In this document: piece by piece, positions 1-8,264 of the stretch
Layout: each line of letters opens with the position of its first letter
How positions within the stretch are numbered: position 1 is the first letter of the stretch
Assembly: GCA_022779285.1 (NCBI GenBank)
Contig: JALFST010000042.1
Span: forward strand, 1-53,017
DNA length: 53,017 nucleotides
Source of the DNA: Peptoniphilaceae bacterium
GTDB taxonomy: Bacteria; Bacillota; Clostridia; Tissierellales; Peptoniphilaceae
Reading direction: 5' to 3'
Position numbers and translations under genes: made by a program
Notes under the pieces: generated by a model
What the model was told of the DNA's origin: nothing
Databases searched by the model: none
Seen by the model: the letters and a program-made list of their open reading frames with translations, nothing else

Positions 1-1
1 T

Positions 2-970
2 ATTGCCGTTGTCGGAGCAACGGGACTGGTAGGCAGAACCATGCTTCGTGTTTTAGAGGAGCGAAAATTTCCGGTTCGAAGACTGAGTGCCTTTGCTTCT
101 TCTCACTCGGCCGGTGAGACTCTTGAATTTCAAGGAAAGGAATGCATCGTACAGGAGCTCAGGGAAGATTCTTTTACGGAGGATATGGATATTGCGCTTT
201 TTTCCGCAGGAGCCGCCATCAGCGCTCAATTTGCACCATTGGCGGCAGCCAAGGGAGCTTATGTCGTCGATAACAGTTCGCAGTGGCGCATGAAGAAGGA
301 AATCCCGTTGGTTGTGCCCGAAGTCAATCCTGAGGATCTTTCAGGATATCAGGGCATCATTGCCAATCCGAACTGCTCGACCATTCAGTGCATGCCGCCT
401 TTAAAGGTTTTGAGGGATCTCTATGGTCTGAAACGAGTCATTTTTTCCACTTACCAGGCAGCGGCCGGTGCGGGAATGAAAGGACTTGAGGATTTAAAAA
501 ACGGGACGAAGCATGCATTTGATCATGTGCTCAAGCTCAATGTACTGCCTCGCATTGACGTCTTTTTGGAGAACGGATATACCAAAGAAGAAATGAAGAT
601 GATTGACGAAACACGTAAAATTCTTCATCTTCCCGAGCTCGCAGTTACGGCTACGGCGGTACGCGTGCCGGTGGATTTCGGACATAGCATCTCCGTCAAT
701 GTGGAGCTTGAAAATGACTTTACTCTTGAGGATGTGCGCCATGCCATGCAAAAGCAGGACGGCATCGTACTGGAGGATGATCCGGAGAATCTGATTTATC
801 CTTATCCCGAGCTCTGCAAAGGCAATGATGCGATTTATATCGGAAGAATTCGAAGAGATGAATCCTGTTCGAATGCGTTGAATTTCTTCTGTGTTGCGGA
901 TAACATCCGAAAAGGAGCCGCCACGAATTCCGTGCAGATTGCGGAGCTTCTTGTGAGAGGCAGACTATGA
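2..970 (+). CDS. asd: Aspartate-semialdehyde dehydrogenase, 5' end cut by window edge
   Basis: Reduces aspartyl phosphate to aspartate semialdehyde, the branch point to threonine, methionine, lysine and diaminopimelate. The reading frame is open from base 2 and already encodes the NADP-binding motif GATGLVG (bases 17-37), so only a few N-terminal residues are missing; the internal ATG at 41 is not the start. The catalytic cysteine lies in NPNCSTIQ near base 374. The C-terminal segment DNIRKGAATNSVQIAELL is typical of the family. It overlaps hom by an ATGA junction (967-970), so translation is probably coupled and this is part of a threonine operon. The assignment is secure; only the true start is unseen. 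Confidence 0.96.
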   Translation: MAVVGATGLVGRTMLRVLEERKFPVRRLSAFASSHSAGETLEFQGKECIVQELREDSFTEDMDIALFSAGAAISAQFAPLAAAKGAYVVDNSSQWRMKKEIPLVVPEVNPEDLSGYQGIIANPNCSTIQCMPPLKVLRDLYGLKRVIFSTYQAAAGAGMKGLEDLKNGTKHAFDHVLKLNVLPRIDVFLENGYTKEEMKMIDETRKILHLPELAVTATAVRVPVDFGHSISVNVELENDFTLEDVRHAMQKQDGIVLEDDPENLIYPYPELCKGNDAIYIGRIRRDESCSNALNFFCVADNIRKGAATNSVQIAELLVRGRL

Positions 971-2139
971 GGATCGGACTCTACGGCTTCGGAACCGTCG
1001 GAAGCGGTGTTTACCGAATTGCCAGGGAGGAAAAGAGGAAGCTGGAGCATTTTACGCAGGAATCCATTGAAATTGCAGGGATTGTTGTTCGCGATTGTAA
1101 AAAAGAGAGGGGATCCTTGATTGCTCAGGACGATATTCCCCTGCTGACGGACGATTTTGAGAGCTTGCTCAGGGATCCGGCTGTGGATGTGATCGTCGAT
1201 GCCATGAGTGATCGGGAAGCCTCGATTCAATTGATCAAAAACGCTTTATCTGCAAAAAAGCATGTGGTAAGCGCCAGTAAGGCAGCGATTGCGGAGTGCT
1301 TCGAGGAAATGACGCGGCTTGCGCGGAGACAGGGTGTTTTTTTTCTTTACGAGGCGGCCGTTGCAGGCGGAATTCCGATTTTGCGAACCCTTCGCAGCGA
1401 GATGATGAGAAATACGATCACCAAGCTTGAGGGGATTCTGAACGGATCTTCCAATTATGTGCTGTCCGGGATGACCGAAGGGAAAGAGCGGGAAAGTGCG
1501 CTTGCGGATGCTTTAAAACACGGCTATTTGGAGGCGGATCCCACAGACGATCTATCCGGTGCTGATGCTCTGCGGAAATTGACGATTTTAAGCAGTATCA
1601 TTTTGGGGAAACAGGTGGCACTTCGCGAGATCCCCTGTATCGGCATTGAAAAAATCGAAGCGGACGATATCGTCTGTATGAAGAAAAAAAAGAGAGTGGT
1701 AAAGCTCATTGCGCATCTGGAGGTGCAAAAAAGAGGGTATGCCGCTTTTGTAGCACCCGCAGCACTTCCGGAGAAAAGTATTTTTGCAGGGATCAACGGT
1801 GCACAAAATATTGTGCAATTTACAGGATCGCATGTGGGAGATCTGCAGCTGGCCGGACCGGGTGCGGGAATGGAGCCTACTGCGGATGCCATTTGGGGGG
1901 ATCTCATAGAGATTGCATCGGGCTGTGCTTCCCAAAAATCGGACTTTCCTTTGGAGACGGAGTGTTTTCTGGAAAATCTTTCGATGAAACAAAAAGGCCT
2001 GTATTATGTCCGGGAGGGCTCTGTGCAAGAGTCGGTATTTTTAGAGGCTTCGGAAGCGGAAAAGCTTTCTCGAGAGGGAAAGACAGTCATTTGGATTGGA
2101 GATGAAAATGCGGTATATCAGCACACGCAATCTCAATAA
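967..2139 (+). CDS. hom: Homoserine dehydrogenase, short form without a clear ACT domain
   Basis: NAD(P)-dependent reduction of aspartate semialdehyde to homoserine. The N-terminus has the Rossmann motif GFGTVGSGV, then KKHVVSASKAA, and the homoserine dehydrogenase signature YLEADPTDDLSGADALRK in the middle. The protein is 390 residues. Many bacterial enzymes are about 430 because they end in an ACT domain that senses threonine; here the catalytic part (PTADAIWGDLIEIA) is followed by only some 70 residues that I do not recognise as a complete ACT domain. The start overlaps the asd stop (ATGA), and the 3' end overlaps thrC by about 30 bases. Threonine feedback may therefore act elsewhere (inference). 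Confidence 0.95.
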   Translation: MRIGLYGFGTVGSGVYRIAREEKRKLEHFTQESIEIAGIVVRDCKKERGSLIAQDDIPLLTDDFESLLRDPAVDVIVDAMSDREASIQLIKNALSAKKHVVSASKAAIAECFEEMTRLARRQGVFFLYEAAVAGGIPILRTLRSEMMRNTITKLEGILNGSSNYVLSGMTEGKERESALADALKHGYLEADPTDDLSGADALRKLTILSSIILGKQVALREIPCIGIEKIEADDIVCMKKKKRVVKLIAHLEVQKRGYAAFVAPAALPEKSIFAGINGAQNIVQFTGSHVGDLQLAGPGAGMEPTADAIWGDLIEIASGCASQKSDFPLETECFLENLSMKQKGLYYVREGSVQESVFLEASEAEKLSREGKTVIWIGDENAVYQHTQSQ

Positions 2140-3622
2140 CAGAGTGACGGGCGCTCAGGCGATTTTACAGGGGCTGGCAGGTGACGGCGGTCTCTATGTT
2201 CCGGAGACAATTCCAAGGGTGGATTTTTCCACATGGAAGACTTTCTCCTATGCGGAAATTGCAAGCCGAATTCTGTCCCTGTATTTTACGGATTTTACGG
2301 ACGAGACGATTCGAAATCTTGTTTCCCGGGCCTATGATGCGCGTTTCTCAGTGGATTCCAAGGTTCGGGTGCACCGGATCTCACCGAAAAGGGGATATCT
2401 TGAGCTTTGGCATGGACCAACCGCCGCATTTAAGGATATGGCGCTTTCGATTTTGCCGTATCTCATGCAGGCGGCACAGGAAATAGAAAAGAAACGGCAG
2501 AAGGTGCTCATCCTTACCGCAACCTCCGGGGACACAGGAAAAGCCTCTATGGTCGGGTTTTCCAAAAATCAGGACATGGGAGTTCTTGTGTTTTATCCGA
2601 GAGCGGGCGTCAGCGCGATGCAGCGGCGACAAATGCGGTCTCCCGAGTCCCCGAATGCCCTGGCTGTTGCCGTGGAAGGGAATTTTGATGATTGCCAGAA
2701 AGCCGTGAAACGGATTTTTGCCGACCCCATGACGAAGAAACGACTTTTTGAGCAGGGCATTGTGCTTTCCTCGGCAAATTCGATTAATATCGGAAGACTG
2801 GTGCCGCAAATTGTATATTATGTTTATGCATATTTGGAGGCCGTGAGAAACGGAGTGCTTTCTTATGGAGAAAAGCTGTCCTGCTCCGTTCCGACAGGCA
2901 ATTTCGGAGACGTACTGGCAGGATTCTATGCACGAGAAATGGGACTTCCCTTAGGAAAACTGCTCGTGGCATCCAATTCGAACCATGTTCTGACAGATTT
3001 TGCCCGGGAAGGCATCTATGATAAAAGAAGAAAGCTTCGCCTGACAGCAAGTCCTTCCATGGATATCCTTGTTTCCGGCAATTTAGAGAGATTTCTGTAT
3101 CTCAAATTGCACGATACGGAAAAGGTAAAACAGCTTATGGGAAATCTGGACACGAAGGGCTATTTTGAGCTTCCGAATCCCGAGGCAAAATATGCGGCGG
3201 AATGGATTGACGAAGAAAAAACCGGAGAAGAGATTCACAGGATCTGGGAGGAGAGCCGATATCTCATCGATCCGCATACGGCGGTCGCTTCTGCAAGTGT
3301 TCCCGCGAATTCCGATTTCCCCTGGCTGATTTTAAGCACGGCCAGTCCGTATAAATTTTCAGAAAAGGTGCTGGAGGCGCTTGGTGCTGACGTTGATGAC
3401 GATTTGCAGACTCGTATTGATACACTTTATCGGCTTACCGGAACGCCCGTGCCGGAAGGACTGCTGCGCATGTTTTCTCAGCAGTCCAGACAGGAAATCA
3501 CGCTCTCCGAAGACAAGCTTGCGCATTTTGTATCCAAGGCGGCACAACCCGTGGTTGACGGACAGGTCGAAGCTCTGATCGAATCTCTTTCGAAGGGAGG
3601 AGCGGCATGGAACAAATCGTAA
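2108..3622 (+). CDS. thrC: Threonine synthase
   Basis: PLP enzyme converting O-phosphohomoserine to threonine. About 504 residues, the size of the Clostridia/yeast-type enzyme. The N-terminus MRYISTRN and the segment LAGDGGLYVPE are typical. The PLP lysine lies in GPTAAFKDMAL, and the phosphate-binding loop is ATSGDTGKAS. I chose the ATG at 2108 because GGAG at 2098-2101 sits six bases upstream; an in-frame ATG at 2102 and TTG at 2096 are less well placed. The gene overlaps the end of hom by 32 bases and the start of thrB by 16, so the three are probably translationally coupled. Confidence 0.95.
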   Translation: MRYISTRNLNNRVTGAQAILQGLAGDGGLYVPETIPRVDFSTWKTFSYAEIASRILSLYFTDFTDETIRNLVSRAYDARFSVDSKVRVHRISPKRGYLELWHGPTAAFKDMALSILPYLMQAAQEIEKKRQKVLILTATSGDTGKASMVGFSKNQDMGVLVFYPRAGVSAMQRRQMRSPESPNALAVAVEGNFDDCQKAVKRIFADPMTKKRLFEQGIVLSSANSINIGRLVPQIVYYVYAYLEAVRNGVLSYGEKLSCSVPTGNFGDVLAGFYAREMGLPLGKLLVASNSNHVLTDFAREGIYDKRRKLRLTASPSMDILVSGNLERFLYLKLHDTEKVKQLMGNLDTKGYFELPNPEAKYAAEWIDEEKTGEEIHRIWEESRYLIDPHTAVASASVPANSDFPWLILSTASPYKFSEKVLEALGADVDDDLQTRIDTLYRLTGTPVPEGLLRMFSQQSRQEITLSEDKLAHFVSKAAQPVVDGQVEALIESLSKGGAAWNKS

Positions 3623-4539
3623 TTCGCGTTCCCGCAACGAGCGCCAATCTCGGTCCGGGCTTTGATTGTCTCGGTGTTGCCCTTTCCTGCTATATGGATG
3701 TCACTTTTCGGTGGAAGCACATGGATGCCGTTGCAAAATTTAAGCAGCATGCATTTGACAAGTCCAATCTTCCGCTGGAAGCCTATCGTGAATATGGCAG
3801 GAAAATGGGAGAAAAACTGCCTCCGGTCTCTGTGAGCATTCATTCGCATATACCGGCGACAAGGGGCTTAGGTTCCTCAGCGGCCTGTGTTGTGGCAGGC
3901 GCTGCCGCGGCGGCATATGCAGTGCAGAGAAAAAAGGGGACTCCTCCGCAGGAGGTCGACATTCAATCGAAGAAGCTGCGTCAGGGAATCCTGCAAGCAG
4001 CGGCGTGTCTGGAAGGACATCCGGATAATGCGGCGCCTGCGGTCTATGGAGGACTGTGCCTTTCCGCGATGGACGGAGATCAGATTTATTATGAAAGACT
4101 TTCTCTTTCTAAAAAAGTAAAATTTGCGGCAATCATTCCGTCTGAAAAATTATCCACAAAAATGTCAAGATCGGTTTTACCGCAGAGCATTCCGAGGGCG
4201 AATGCCGTGCGTAATCTTTCTTATTTGGGATTTTTGCTCAGCGGATTTTCAACAGGAGATGCCAATCAGCTGAGATACGGCTTGCAGGATTGCATTCATC
4301 AGCCCTATCGTCGGAGCTTGATTCCGGAGCATGAGCTGATTCAAAAAGCTGCAAAAAAATGGGGCGCCTGCGGGCTCGTAATCAGCGGTGCCGGATCGAC
4401 CATGCTTGCAGTTTTGACTGGCGAGGAAAAAAGCTTTGTCAAAAAAATGCGAAGCCTGGTACCGGGACGCTGGGAGGTGCGCAGACTCTCTGTAGATACG
4501 CGAGGCGCTCGTATTCAAAAATGGAAGATTTCCGAATAA
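3607..4539 (+). CDS. thrB: Homoserine kinase
   Basis: GHMP-family kinase that phosphorylates homoserine for ThrC. It begins VIRVPATSANLGPGFD, the classical ThrB N-terminus. The ATP-binding glycine/serine loop IPATRGLGSSAACV lies near residue 85, followed by EGHPDNAAPAVYGG. Its 310 residues match the family. GGAGGAGC just before the ATG serves as ribosome binding site inside the end of thrC. The stop codon is inside the stem of a hairpin that ends the operon. The gene order asd-hom-thrC-thrB delivers the whole branch from aspartate semialdehyde to threonine. Confidence 0.96.
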   Translation: MEQIVIRVPATSANLGPGFDCLGVALSCYMDVTFRWKHMDAVAKFKQHAFDKSNLPLEAYREYGRKMGEKLPPVSVSIHSHIPATRGLGSSAACVVAGAAAAAYAVQRKKGTPPQEVDIQSKKLRQGILQAAACLEGHPDNAAPAVYGGLCLSAMDGDQIYYERLSLSKKVKFAAIIPSEKLSTKMSRSVLPQSIPRANAVRNLSYLGFLLSGFSTGDANQLRYGLQDCIHQPYRRSLIPEHELIQKAAKKWGACGLVISGAGSTMLAVLTGEEKSFVKKMRSLVPGRWEVRRLSVDTRGARIQKWKISE

Positions 4540-4560
4540 GCAGGGAAAACCCTGCTTATT
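4535..4560. terminator. Hairpin terminator between thrB and queH
   Basis: An 11-bp perfect stem (4535-4545 with 4550-4560) around an AAAA loop, ending in a T-rich arm that continues TTAT. It lies between convergent thrB and queH. The thrB stop is within the left arm. The T-tract is better on the plus strand, but the stem could also serve queH. Confidence 0.75.
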
Positions 4561-4578
4561 TTATGACGAGATCATTAT

Positions 4579-5202
4579 TCACGAATCCTGTCTTTTCCGG
4601 TAGGAAAAAACACATCCGCAGTAATCCTGGCGATACATTTGATATTCCTGCGTCAGCATTGTCGAGCGTCGAAAGCCGTCCCTTTTCTTAAAATCCGAAA
4701 AAAGGTATTTCACGCCGATTTCCTCGGCAAGCTCACCGCCGATACGATTGAGAGCCTGTGAATCCTTATGGGGACTGATGGACAGAGTCGTTGTAAAATA
4801 ATCAAAGCCGCTTTTCTTCGCAACACGAGCAGCTTCCCGTAAACGCAGACCATAACAGAGGAGGCATCGTTCACCTCCCTCAGGATCCTTTTCATGAGAT
4901 TTCACCGCTTCATAATATTCCTGCGGATCGTAGCGTGCAGCTAAAAAATGAATGGGATATTTGGCAGGGAGCTTCCGGATAAAATCCTCCTGCTCCCGCT
5001 CTCTCATGAAATATTCCTCCGGTGGATATATATTAGGGTTGTAATAGTAGACCGTGATGGAAAAATACTGTGAAAGATATTCCAGAACATAGGTGCTGCA
5101 AGGCCCGCAGCAGCTGTGAAGAAGCAAGGTAGGAGGAGCGGACAGGGATCGGATTTGCTCCAGCGTTTTATCCAGTACGAGCTGGTAATTTGTTTTGTTC
5201 AA
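4579..5202 (-). CDS. queH: Epoxyqueuosine reductase QueH
   Basis: Last step of queuosine synthesis in tRNA, reduction of epoxyqueuosine, by the QueH (DUF208) type that replaces QueG in many anaerobes. Visible are the adjacent cysteines in LLHSCCGPCS, a second pair in CLLCYGLRL, and a C-terminal QDYCGCVFSYRK, fitting an iron-sulfur/disulfide enzyme of about 210 residues. I prefer the TTG start at 5202 because AAAGGA (5211-5216) lies eight bases before it. An in-frame ATG at 5220 would add six residues but has no ribosome binding site and would leave almost no leader after the -10 at 5234-5239. The gene is transcribed away from the B3/B4 gene. Confidence 0.9.
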   Translation of the reverse strand: MNKTNYQLVLDKTLEQIRSLSAPPTLLLHSCCGPCSTYVLEYLSQYFSITVYYYNPNIYPPEEYFMREREQEDFIRKLPAKYPIHFLAARYDPQEYYEAVKSHEKDPEGGERCLLCYGLRLREAARVAKKSGFDYFTTTLSISPHKDSQALNRIGGELAEEIGVKYLFSDFKKRDGFRRSTMLTQEYQMYRQDYCGCVFSYRKRQDS

Positions 5203-5223
5203 GAGTTTGTTCCTTTCCATCTA

Positions 5224-5240
5224 TGCTATAATCATTATAG
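5224..5240. promoter_or_regulatory. Overlapping divergent -10 elements in a palindrome
   Basis: Bases 5226-5240 form a near-perfect palindrome with TATAAT on both strands: 5227-5232 on plus, preceded by TG (an extended -10), and 5234-5239 on minus. It lies in the short gap between divergent queH and the B3/B4 gene. No good -35 is visible on the plus strand, which an extended -10 can tolerate. The two promoters would exclude one another. Confidence 0.6.
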
Positions 5241-5261
5241 TACGAAAAGAAAGGATATGAT

Positions 5262-5984
5262 GTGCAAAAGTTTATTGTTGACTCCGAGTTTTGGAAAATT
5301 TTTCCGGAAGCTGCCATTGGCGCTCTTTCCGTCAGAAATGTCAGAGAAACGGCAAGGCTTTCTGATAAACAGGTGCAAGAGCTCAAAAATCTTTTGGCGG
5401 AAGCCAATGACATTGCAAAAAAATATGTTCCCAAGGAACCGATTTCGGAGAATCCGTTGATTCAAATCTGGAGAGAAGCATATCGCAGGTTTCCCACGAA
5501 AAAGGGCGCACGTGTATCGATTGAGGCTTTGCTGAAGCGTATCATGCATGGAAAGCCGATCGGCTCAATTGCTCCCTCTGTAGATATTACCAATGCGATT
5601 TCTTTACGCTATGGTTTTCCGATCGGCGTTGAGGATTGCGATAAATTTGAAGGAGATTTACATCTTGGTACGATGAAGGGCAACGAGGACTTTCTTCCGA
5701 TCGGAGAAACCAAACAGGATCCGCCGTTGCCGGGAGAAATTGCATATTATGATAAGCTTGGTGTTGTTTGTCGCTGCTGGAACTGGAGAGACGGTCAAAG
5801 AACACAGATTACCGATGCGACGACCTCAGAATTTGCAGCTATGGAATGTATTGAAAAGGATCGTATTCCGGAGCTGCGGGAAGCGATTGATTCTTTAGCG
5901 GTTTCTTTCGAAAAATATCTCGGAGCCTCTGTAATTGCCAAGACGATTGTTACTGCAGAGAATCCGGAGATGGAACTCGAATAG
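5262..5984 (+). CDS. Free-standing B3/B4 tRNA-binding-domain protein
   Basis: A 240-residue protein resembling the B3/B4 domain of the phenylalanyl-tRNA synthetase beta chain (COG3382 type), which in the synthetase houses the editing site. Typical segments are NPLIQIWREAYRRFPTKKG, VDITNAISLRYGFPIG and GEIAYYDKLGVVCRCWNWRD. Free-standing copies may edit mischarged tRNA or bind small ligands; the substrate is unknown. The start is GTG at 5262: AAAGG ends at 5254, and the ATGs at 5257 and 5260 are out of frame. Transcription probably comes from the extended -10 at 5224-5232. A terminator hairpin follows at once. Confidence 0.8.
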   Translation: MQKFIVDSEFWKIFPEAAIGALSVRNVRETARLSDKQVQELKNLLAEANDIAKKYVPKEPISENPLIQIWREAYRRFPTKKGARVSIEALLKRIMHGKPIGSIAPSVDITNAISLRYGFPIGVEDCDKFEGDLHLGTMKGNEDFLPIGETKQDPPLPGEIAYYDKLGVVCRCWNWRDGQRTQITDATTSEFAAMECIEKDRIPELREAIDSLAVSFEKYLGASVIAKTIVTAENPEMELE

Positions 5985-5985
5985 G

Positions 5986-6015
5986 AAGCGCGCTTCGACA
6001 GGGAGCGCGCTTTTT
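5986..6015 (+). terminator. Intrinsic terminator after the B3/B4 gene
   Basis: Nine-bp stem (5986-5994 with 6004-6012), nine-base loop, then a T-run to 6015. It starts two bases after the stop codon. The next gene begins only about 20 bases later, leaving no room for a separate promoter, so read-through or an upstream promoter must serve rocB. Confidence 0.8.
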
Positions 6016-6035
6016 GAATGCGCCGGGGGGATGAA

Positions 6036-7682
6036 ATGAACAGAATCGAAGAAGAGCTGCGAAAACTGCTTTCCGTTTGCGGAGTATCGGGAACGAGCAG
6101 TGAGCGGGAGATGGGACTTTTTTTAGAGGAAAGGGTACGAGCGATTCCTTATTTTGCAAAGCATTCGGATTGCATATATCGAATTCCCGTTCCGAATGAT
6201 CCGTTGAACCGATTTTGCGTAGCAGCATTGCTGGAGTCCGATACGGATTCGAGGGATTGTGTGATTATCACGGGGCACTATGATGTCGTCGGCATTGAAG
6301 AATATGGCATGGCCGCTCCGTATGCTACGGATCCGGATGCCTTGGAAAAGGTCCTTGCTCAGGAGGAATTGCCGGCTGAGGCGCGATCGGATTTGCAGAG
6401 CGGAACCTGGCTTTTCGGGAGAGGCAGTGCGGATATGAAATATGGATTGGCGCTTTGTCTGGACCAGCTGAGGGAATTCGCCGCTGAAAAGGAAAGCGGC
6501 AGACTGAAGGGAAATCTCCTTTTTCTGGGAGTTTGTTCGGAAGAAACCAATTCGGAGGGAATGCGGAGCGCCTGCAGCTTCCTTGTGCAATTACAGAAGG
6601 AAAAAAAGCTGGACTATATTGCTATGTGTCTTACGGAATGCCATGAACTCGATGAGCAAGAGCCGGATACTCATTGGATTCAGCTCGGCTCCTGCGGAAA
6701 AGTCATGCCGTTTTTTTATTGCATAGGAAAAACGACACATGCCAGAGAACCGTTTGAGGGTCTTGATGCGAATGCAATCAACGCGGCCATTTATCGGCGT
6801 ATGCAGCTGAATCCTGATTTTGTGGAGCACGCACATGGACAGTCCTCACCCCCTCCGATCTGTTTGCATATGGAGGATCGAAGGGCGCGATACTCCGTCT
6901 CCATGCCGGAGAAGGCGGTCAGCTATTACAATCTCATCACTCTTTGCGCGGAGCCGGGACGAATCTTGGAAAAGCTGAAAAAAATTGCACAGGAGGCTTT
7001 ACAGGAAGCCTTATGCGAAAAAAATGAAAAACATCAGGCATATCGGATGCGGATAGGGAAAACAAAAACAGGAGATTTACCGGCTCCTCAGGTGCTTACC
7101 TACCGCACACTGCTCCGTCTGGCACGGGAGAAGGGCATCCATATCTCCAATGCGGATTCGCAATTGCCCTCACAAGAAAAACCAATGGCAGAAGATGTGC
7201 TCTCAGACGGCATTCATATCCAAGAGCAGGCAATTCGCCAAGTGGAAAGGCTGATTCATGAGCTTTCGCTGGAAGGCCCTCTGGTGGTTACGGGCTTTCT
7301 TCCGCCATATTATCCCAATGTATTTCCGCAAGCCTCCGATCCGCGGAATCAACGGCTTTTGCGATGCGTTGAGGACATATGTCACGAAGCGCAAGCGGAA
7401 GGCGTCAGGCTTTCCACGAAAAATTATTTTATGGGGATTTCGGATCTCTGCTATTCCGGACTGGGTGAGCAGGATTGTTCTCTGATTTTTCAAAACCTTG
7501 TGACTCACACGTCATATTATTCTTTTCCCATAGAGGCATTACAGCAATTGAACATTCCCGGAGTGAATGTCGGCGGCTATGGAAAAGACATTCATAAGCG
7601 TGAGGAACGATTGGAACGAAGCTTCAGCTTTACGATACTTCCCGGGTATTTTCACAGGCTGATTGAAAGGCTGTTCGGCTGA
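6036..7682 (+). CDS. RocB-like M20-family metallopeptidase
   Basis: About 548 residues, colinear with the RocB (arginine utilisation) branch of the M20 zinc peptidase family. Metal-site motifs are GHYDVVG, GRGSADMKYGLAL and CSEETNSEGM. RocB-specific text includes DPDALEKVL and LQSGTWLFGRG. The biochemical role of RocB is not firmly known; membership suggests hydrolysis of an amide or peptide linked to arginine catabolism, in the cytoplasm (no signal peptide). I chose the ATG at 6036, behind a run of Gs (6024-6029) that can act as ribosome binding site; ATG 6018 touches the terminator. The following gene, trmL, is convergent. Confidence 0.85.
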   Translation: MNRIEEELRKLLSVCGVSGTSSEREMGLFLEERVRAIPYFAKHSDCIYRIPVPNDPLNRFCVAALLESDTDSRDCVIITGHYDVVGIEEYGMAAPYATDPDALEKVLAQEELPAEARSDLQSGTWLFGRGSADMKYGLALCLDQLREFAAEKESGRLKGNLLFLGVCSEETNSEGMRSACSFLVQLQKEKKLDYIAMCLTECHELDEQEPDTHWIQLGSCGKVMPFFYCIGKTTHAREPFEGLDANAINAAIYRRMQLNPDFVEHAHGQSSPPPICLHMEDRRARYSVSMPEKAVSYYNLITLCAEPGRILEKLKKIAQEALQEALCEKNEKHQAYRMRIGKTKTGDLPAPQVLTYRTLLRLAREKGIHISNADSQLPSQEKPMAEDVLSDGIHIQEQAIRQVERLIHELSLEGPLVVTGFLPPYYPNVFPQASDPRNQRLLRCVEDICHEAQAEGVRLSTKNYFMGISDLCYSGLGEQDCSLIFQNLVTHTSYYSFPIEALQQLNIPGVNVGGYGKDIHKREERLERSFSFTILPGYFHRLIERLFG

Positions 7683-7723
7683 TCCATGACGAATTCAAAA
7701 TCAGGAATGCGATCATGCTTTCT

Positions 7724-8206
7724 TCAGATCAGACCCGGATATCCTTGTTGTCTGAGAACTTCAAACAGTGCAATCGCAGCGGAATTGGAGAGATTGAGCG
7801 AACGCTGATCGGGAGCCATCGGGATTCGGTAGCAGCGTTCGGGATGCGCATCAAGAAGCGATTTCGGAAGGCCCTTGGATTCCTTTCCGAAGAGCAGCAT
7901 GACCGGGTTCTTGGCTTCGATTTGATCGATGCGATGGATTGCTCCGGTTTCGATATAACAGATGTGAGCTCCGTTTTTGGCCTCTTCTTCCATATGAGCT
8001 GTAAATTCATCCAGACTGTCCCAAATGGTCAGATCCGTTTTTTCCCAATAGTCCATGCCGGAGCGCCGAATATAATGATCCGTGAGCTGAAACCCGAAAG
8101 GGCGAACTAAGTGCAGGGCGGTATCGGTGATGACACAGGTCCGTGCAATATTGCCCGTATTATAGGGTATTTCCGGTTCAATCAGCACAATACTGTTTTT
8201 TTTCAT
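7724..8206 (-). CDS. trmL: tRNA (cytidine(34)-2'-O)-methyltransferase
   Basis: SPOUT-fold methyltransferase of 160 residues that 2'-O-methylates the wobble base of leucine tRNAs. Family motifs are VLIEPEIPYNTGNIARTC at the N-terminus, VMLLFGKESKGLP in the middle and MAPDQRSLNLSNSAAIALFE at the C-terminus; the last two form the knot that binds S-adenosylmethionine. The ribosome binding site AAAGGAGGT precedes the ATG. It is divergent from the exonuclease gene at 8265 across 58 bases, where I see no convincing promoter box for either side. With queH nearby, this is a second gene for anticodon-loop modification, but they are not in one operon. Confidence 0.93.
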   Translation of the reverse strand: MKKNSIVLIEPEIPYNTGNIARTCVITDTALHLVRPFGFQLTDHYIRRSGMDYWEKTDLTIWDSLDEFTAHMEEEAKNGAHICYIETGAIHRIDQIEAKNPVMLLFGKESKGLPKSLLDAHPERCYRIPMAPDQRSLNLSNSAAIALFEVLRQQGYPGLI

Positions 8207-8264
8207 GGAGACCTCCTTTTGGAATATGGTACACTTTTTTGAAAAGAAGAGAAAGGTGAAAACT

